Assembly: GCA_035939615.1 (NCBI GenBank)
Contig: DASZFP010000015.1
Location: 1 to 18,221, forward strand
DNA from: VBCK01 sp035939615
GTDB lineage: Bacteria; Pseudomonadota; Gammaproteobacteria; Burkholderiales; Burkholderiaceae_F
DNA length: 18,221 nucleotides
Direction: 5' to 3'
This document shows positions 16,714 to 18,221 of this stretch, one piece after another. The notes below the pieces were generated by a model, which was not told the origin of the DNA, did not search any database, and was given only the letters and a program-made list of their open reading frames with translations. Made by a program: the position numbers and the translations under genes. The first letter of the stretch is position 1. The number at the start of each line of letters is the position of its first letter.

Positions 16714-17402
16714 TAGTTGTACAGATGCAGCATGCCCAGGCCGGCGCGCCGGTGCGCGCCGAAGCCGCGCTGCACGAACCGCTTCATCCGCTCGGGCTCG
16801 GCCACCTCCAGCGCTCCTTCCAGGATCGCATGATCGATCCGGTAGGGAACGCCGTCGTGGCGGAAGCGCAGGCTGCGTAGCGAAGCGCTGAACAGCAGCG
16901 GCTTGATGCCGAAGCTGGGTGCCCCGGCGGCGAACCAGGCCTCGAACTCGGACGTGGTGCGGAACGGGTGGACCACCTTTTCTTCGCCCTGAAAGACCTC
17001 ATGGCCAACGCACACCGGCAGGCTGAAGTGGTACATCAACCCGCTGGCCAGCTGGATCACGACGCGTTTCGGCTCCAGCGCTGCGGCGCCTTCGGGCTTG
17101 CCGCTCCACGGCACCGCAGAGCGGACCCAGAAGCGGCCCGCCACGCTGCTGTCGGCGCGAAACAGGAAATTGCCGGCGCCGGCCTTCTGGCCGAACACTT
17201 CACGCAGCCGTTCATGGGCCGTAATCGGGTTGCAATCCGGCTCGAAGGCAATGGCCGTCTCGTACAACTCGATCTGCGGGATATCGAGCTGGGTGAAGCC
17301 AACCAGGGCAGGCGCCTTGGTCTTGGCGGCGGGTTTCTGAGGCGGGCGATGGATCTGGCGGGCGGGGCGATTCATTCGGACGGGTGGGAACCAGCTGGGC
17401 AA
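16713..17402 (-). CDS. Cas6e-like (Cse3/CasE) RAMP endoribonuclease homologue, orphan
   Basis: A 229-residue protein. Cas6e cuts pre-crRNA at repeat hairpins in type I-E CRISPR systems. Matches to the E. coli and T. thermophilus proteins, as I remember them, run in order: a first strand and His63 in NPITAHERLREVFG; FLFRADSSVAGRFWVRSA (80-96); VVIQLASGLMYHFSL (114-128); GEEKVV (139-144) and EFEAWFAAG (152-160); then EGALEVAEPERMKRFVQRGF ending in the glycine-rich loop RGFGAHRRAGLGML (212-225). The Tyr normally three residues before the catalytic His is Ile60 here. Residues 1-32 are a basic, Pro-rich extension. The start is a TTG preceded by AGGAGAGG (17403-17410); an ATG at 17375 is possible but has no ribosome-binding site. 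No other cas gene or array is in the window; the neighbours are a phasin and cnoX. Substrate unknown. Confidence 0.72.
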   Translation of the reverse strand: MPSWFPPVRMNRPARQIHRPPQKPAAKTKAPALVGFTQLDIPQIELYETAIAFEPDCNPITAHERLREVFGQKAGAGNFLFRADSSVAGRFWVRSAVPWSGKPEGAAALEPKRVVIQLASGLMYHFSLPVCVGHEVFQGEEKVVHPFRTTSEFEAWFAAGAPSFGIKPLLFSASLRSLRFRHDGVPYRIDHAILEGALEVAEPERMKRFVQRGFGAHRRAGLGMLHLYN

Positions 17403-17521
17403 CCTCTCCTATTACCTTCAACCCCGTCACCGCGACAGTCGCACGAACGGATTACCATGAACCAATCTTGTCGGAGTGGTCTTTCGCATCGCGCAAAGCC
17501 CGCGATGATGCCCCGCGCCAT

Positions 17522-17557
17522 AAAAAGGAAAGGCCGCCGCCCGACTGAGCGGCGGCC
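17522..17557 (-). terminator. Rho-independent terminator of the phasin gene
   Basis: On the minus strand, GGCCGCCGC and GCGGCGGCC form a 9-bp stem with an 8-base loop, followed by TTTCCTTTTTA. It starts 15 bases after the phasin stop. It should isolate the phasin transcript from the Cas6e-like gene, which therefore probably has its own promoter in 17403-17521. Confidence 0.88.
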
Positions 17558-17572
17558 CTGAAGACGGTTCCT

Positions 17573-18133
17573 TTAGGAGTGCGCCTTGCCGGCGACCGCG
17601 GCGCCGGCGGCAACCGCCGACGTCGTTGCCTTGGCGGCTGCGGCGAAGTTGGCCTCGGCCCAGTCAGAGGCCTGCCGCGACACCTTCGAGACCGTGTCGA
17701 ATGCGGTGTTGCCGGCTGCCACCGCGTTGCGCAACAGCGCCAGCGTCTGCTCCGAGCCGGCCGGCGCGTTCTTGGCGGCGTAGTCGAGCATCTCGGCCAC
17801 GCGCCGGTTGCTGTCGGCGACCTGCCGTTCGACCACCTTGCCGATTTCGGCGCTGACGCCCTGGCTGATGGCCGCCAGTTCGCGGGTGTAGCTCATCACC
17901 CGTTCCATGGCGGGCTGGGCGGATGCGCCGGACAGCGCCACCAGTTCCTTGGGACTTTTGATGCCGGAAAGCGACTGGGCCGCTTCGGTGGCGGTGTCGA
18001 ACGCGCTGCGGCCGGCGGCCGCGTTAAGGCTGGCCAGCTTTGTGGCCGCCTCGATCAGGGCGTGGCCGATCGCGTTCAGTGCATTTACCTGGACGCGCTG
18101 CAGTTCAAAGAATTCCGTGGGGTTGGTGATCAT
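17573..18133 (-). CDS. phaP: Phasin family protein (PHA granule-associated)
   Basis: A 186-residue, Ala-rich, cysteine-free helical protein typical of betaproteobacterial phasins, which coat polyhydroxyalkanoate granules and control their size and number. Characteristic pieces are NPTEFFELQRVQVNALNAIG at the N-terminus, SGIKSPKELVALSGASAQPA in the middle, the coiled SYTRELAAISQGVSAEIGKV helix and an Ala/Lys-rich tail (AAAKATTSAVAAGAAVAGK). The start at 18133 is supported by ACGAGG five bases upstream; the frame is open further, to 18214, but that part (MHRTIHKPKRDQH) does not look like phasin. It is followed by a strong intrinsic terminator, so it is likely monocistronic. Confidence 0.93.
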   Translation of the reverse strand: MITNPTEFFELQRVQVNALNAIGHALIEAATKLASLNAAAGRSAFDTATEAAQSLSGIKSPKELVALSGASAQPAMERVMSYTRELAAISQGVSAEIGKVVERQVADSNRRVAEMLDYAAKNAPAGSEQTLALLRNAVAAGNTAFDTVSKVSRQASDWAEANFAAAAKATTSAVAAGAAVAGKAHS

Positions 18134-18203
18134 GATGGCCTCGTTAGGTTTTGATGAATCGAGTGGTGGTTCGGCGTGCTGATCTCGTTTCGGCTTGTGA
18201 ATG

Positions 18204-18214
18204 GTGCGATGCAC
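18204..18214. promoter_or_regulatory. Possible PhaR-type operator upstream of the phasin gene
   Basis: GTGCGATGCAC contains TGC-N3-GCA, a perfect arm pair around a short spacer, 71 bases upstream of the phasin start. PhaR repressors that control phasin genes bind TGC/GCA-rich palindromes. The site is at the very edge of the window and short enough to occur by chance, so this is tentative. Confidence 0.25.
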
Positions 18215-18221
18215 AATGGCA

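Overview
The window looks like a chromosomal segment of a GC-rich betaproteobacterium, most likely Burkholderiales. That placement is inferred from high GC, a phasin (so polyhydroxyalkanoate granules), hemL (C5 haem pathway) and a rubredoxin-pilG-pilH-pilI-pilJ-chpA block divergent from hemL. No rRNA, tRNA, insertion sequence, prophage or CRISPR array was seen.

Layout. Positions 1-760 hold a small DUF559 nuclease-like gene among five copies of a GC-rich hairpin repeat; one copy supplies the gene's last 14 codons. Next come a ten-helix EamA transporter (833-1738, +) and a convergent BON-domain lipoprotein (1782-2099, -). From 11925 down to 2165 on the minus strand lies a long likely operon: rubredoxin, the response regulators PilG and PilH, the CheW-like adaptor PilI, the transducer PilJ and a 1934-residue ChpA/PilL-type hybrid kinase. 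This is the Pil-Chp pathway that controls type IV pili and twitching. hemL (12042-13322, +) runs the other way and overlaps a secreted protein made only of the N-terminal DsbD-like domain. Facing it on the minus strand are dacB (PBP4) and, upstream of dacB, a thioredoxin-TPR chaperedoxin (CnoX/YbbN type). The right end holds a Cas6e-like protein and a phasin with a clear intrinsic terminator.

The most unusual item is the gene at 16713-17402. Its C-terminal glycine-rich loop, its N-terminal His and the overall order of its motifs match the CRISPR pre-crRNA endoribonuclease Cas6e (Cse3/CasE), yet no cas gene or CRISPR array is in the window and its neighbours are housekeeping genes. It has a basic N-terminal extension and lacks the Tyr usually found three residues before the catalytic His. 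A 16-of-17-bp hairpin begins at its stop codon, within a cluster of GC-rich inverted repeats. I infer a Cas6e homologue that has left CRISPR and may act on cellular hairpin RNA. Family assignments were made by eye from remembered motifs and no database search was run.
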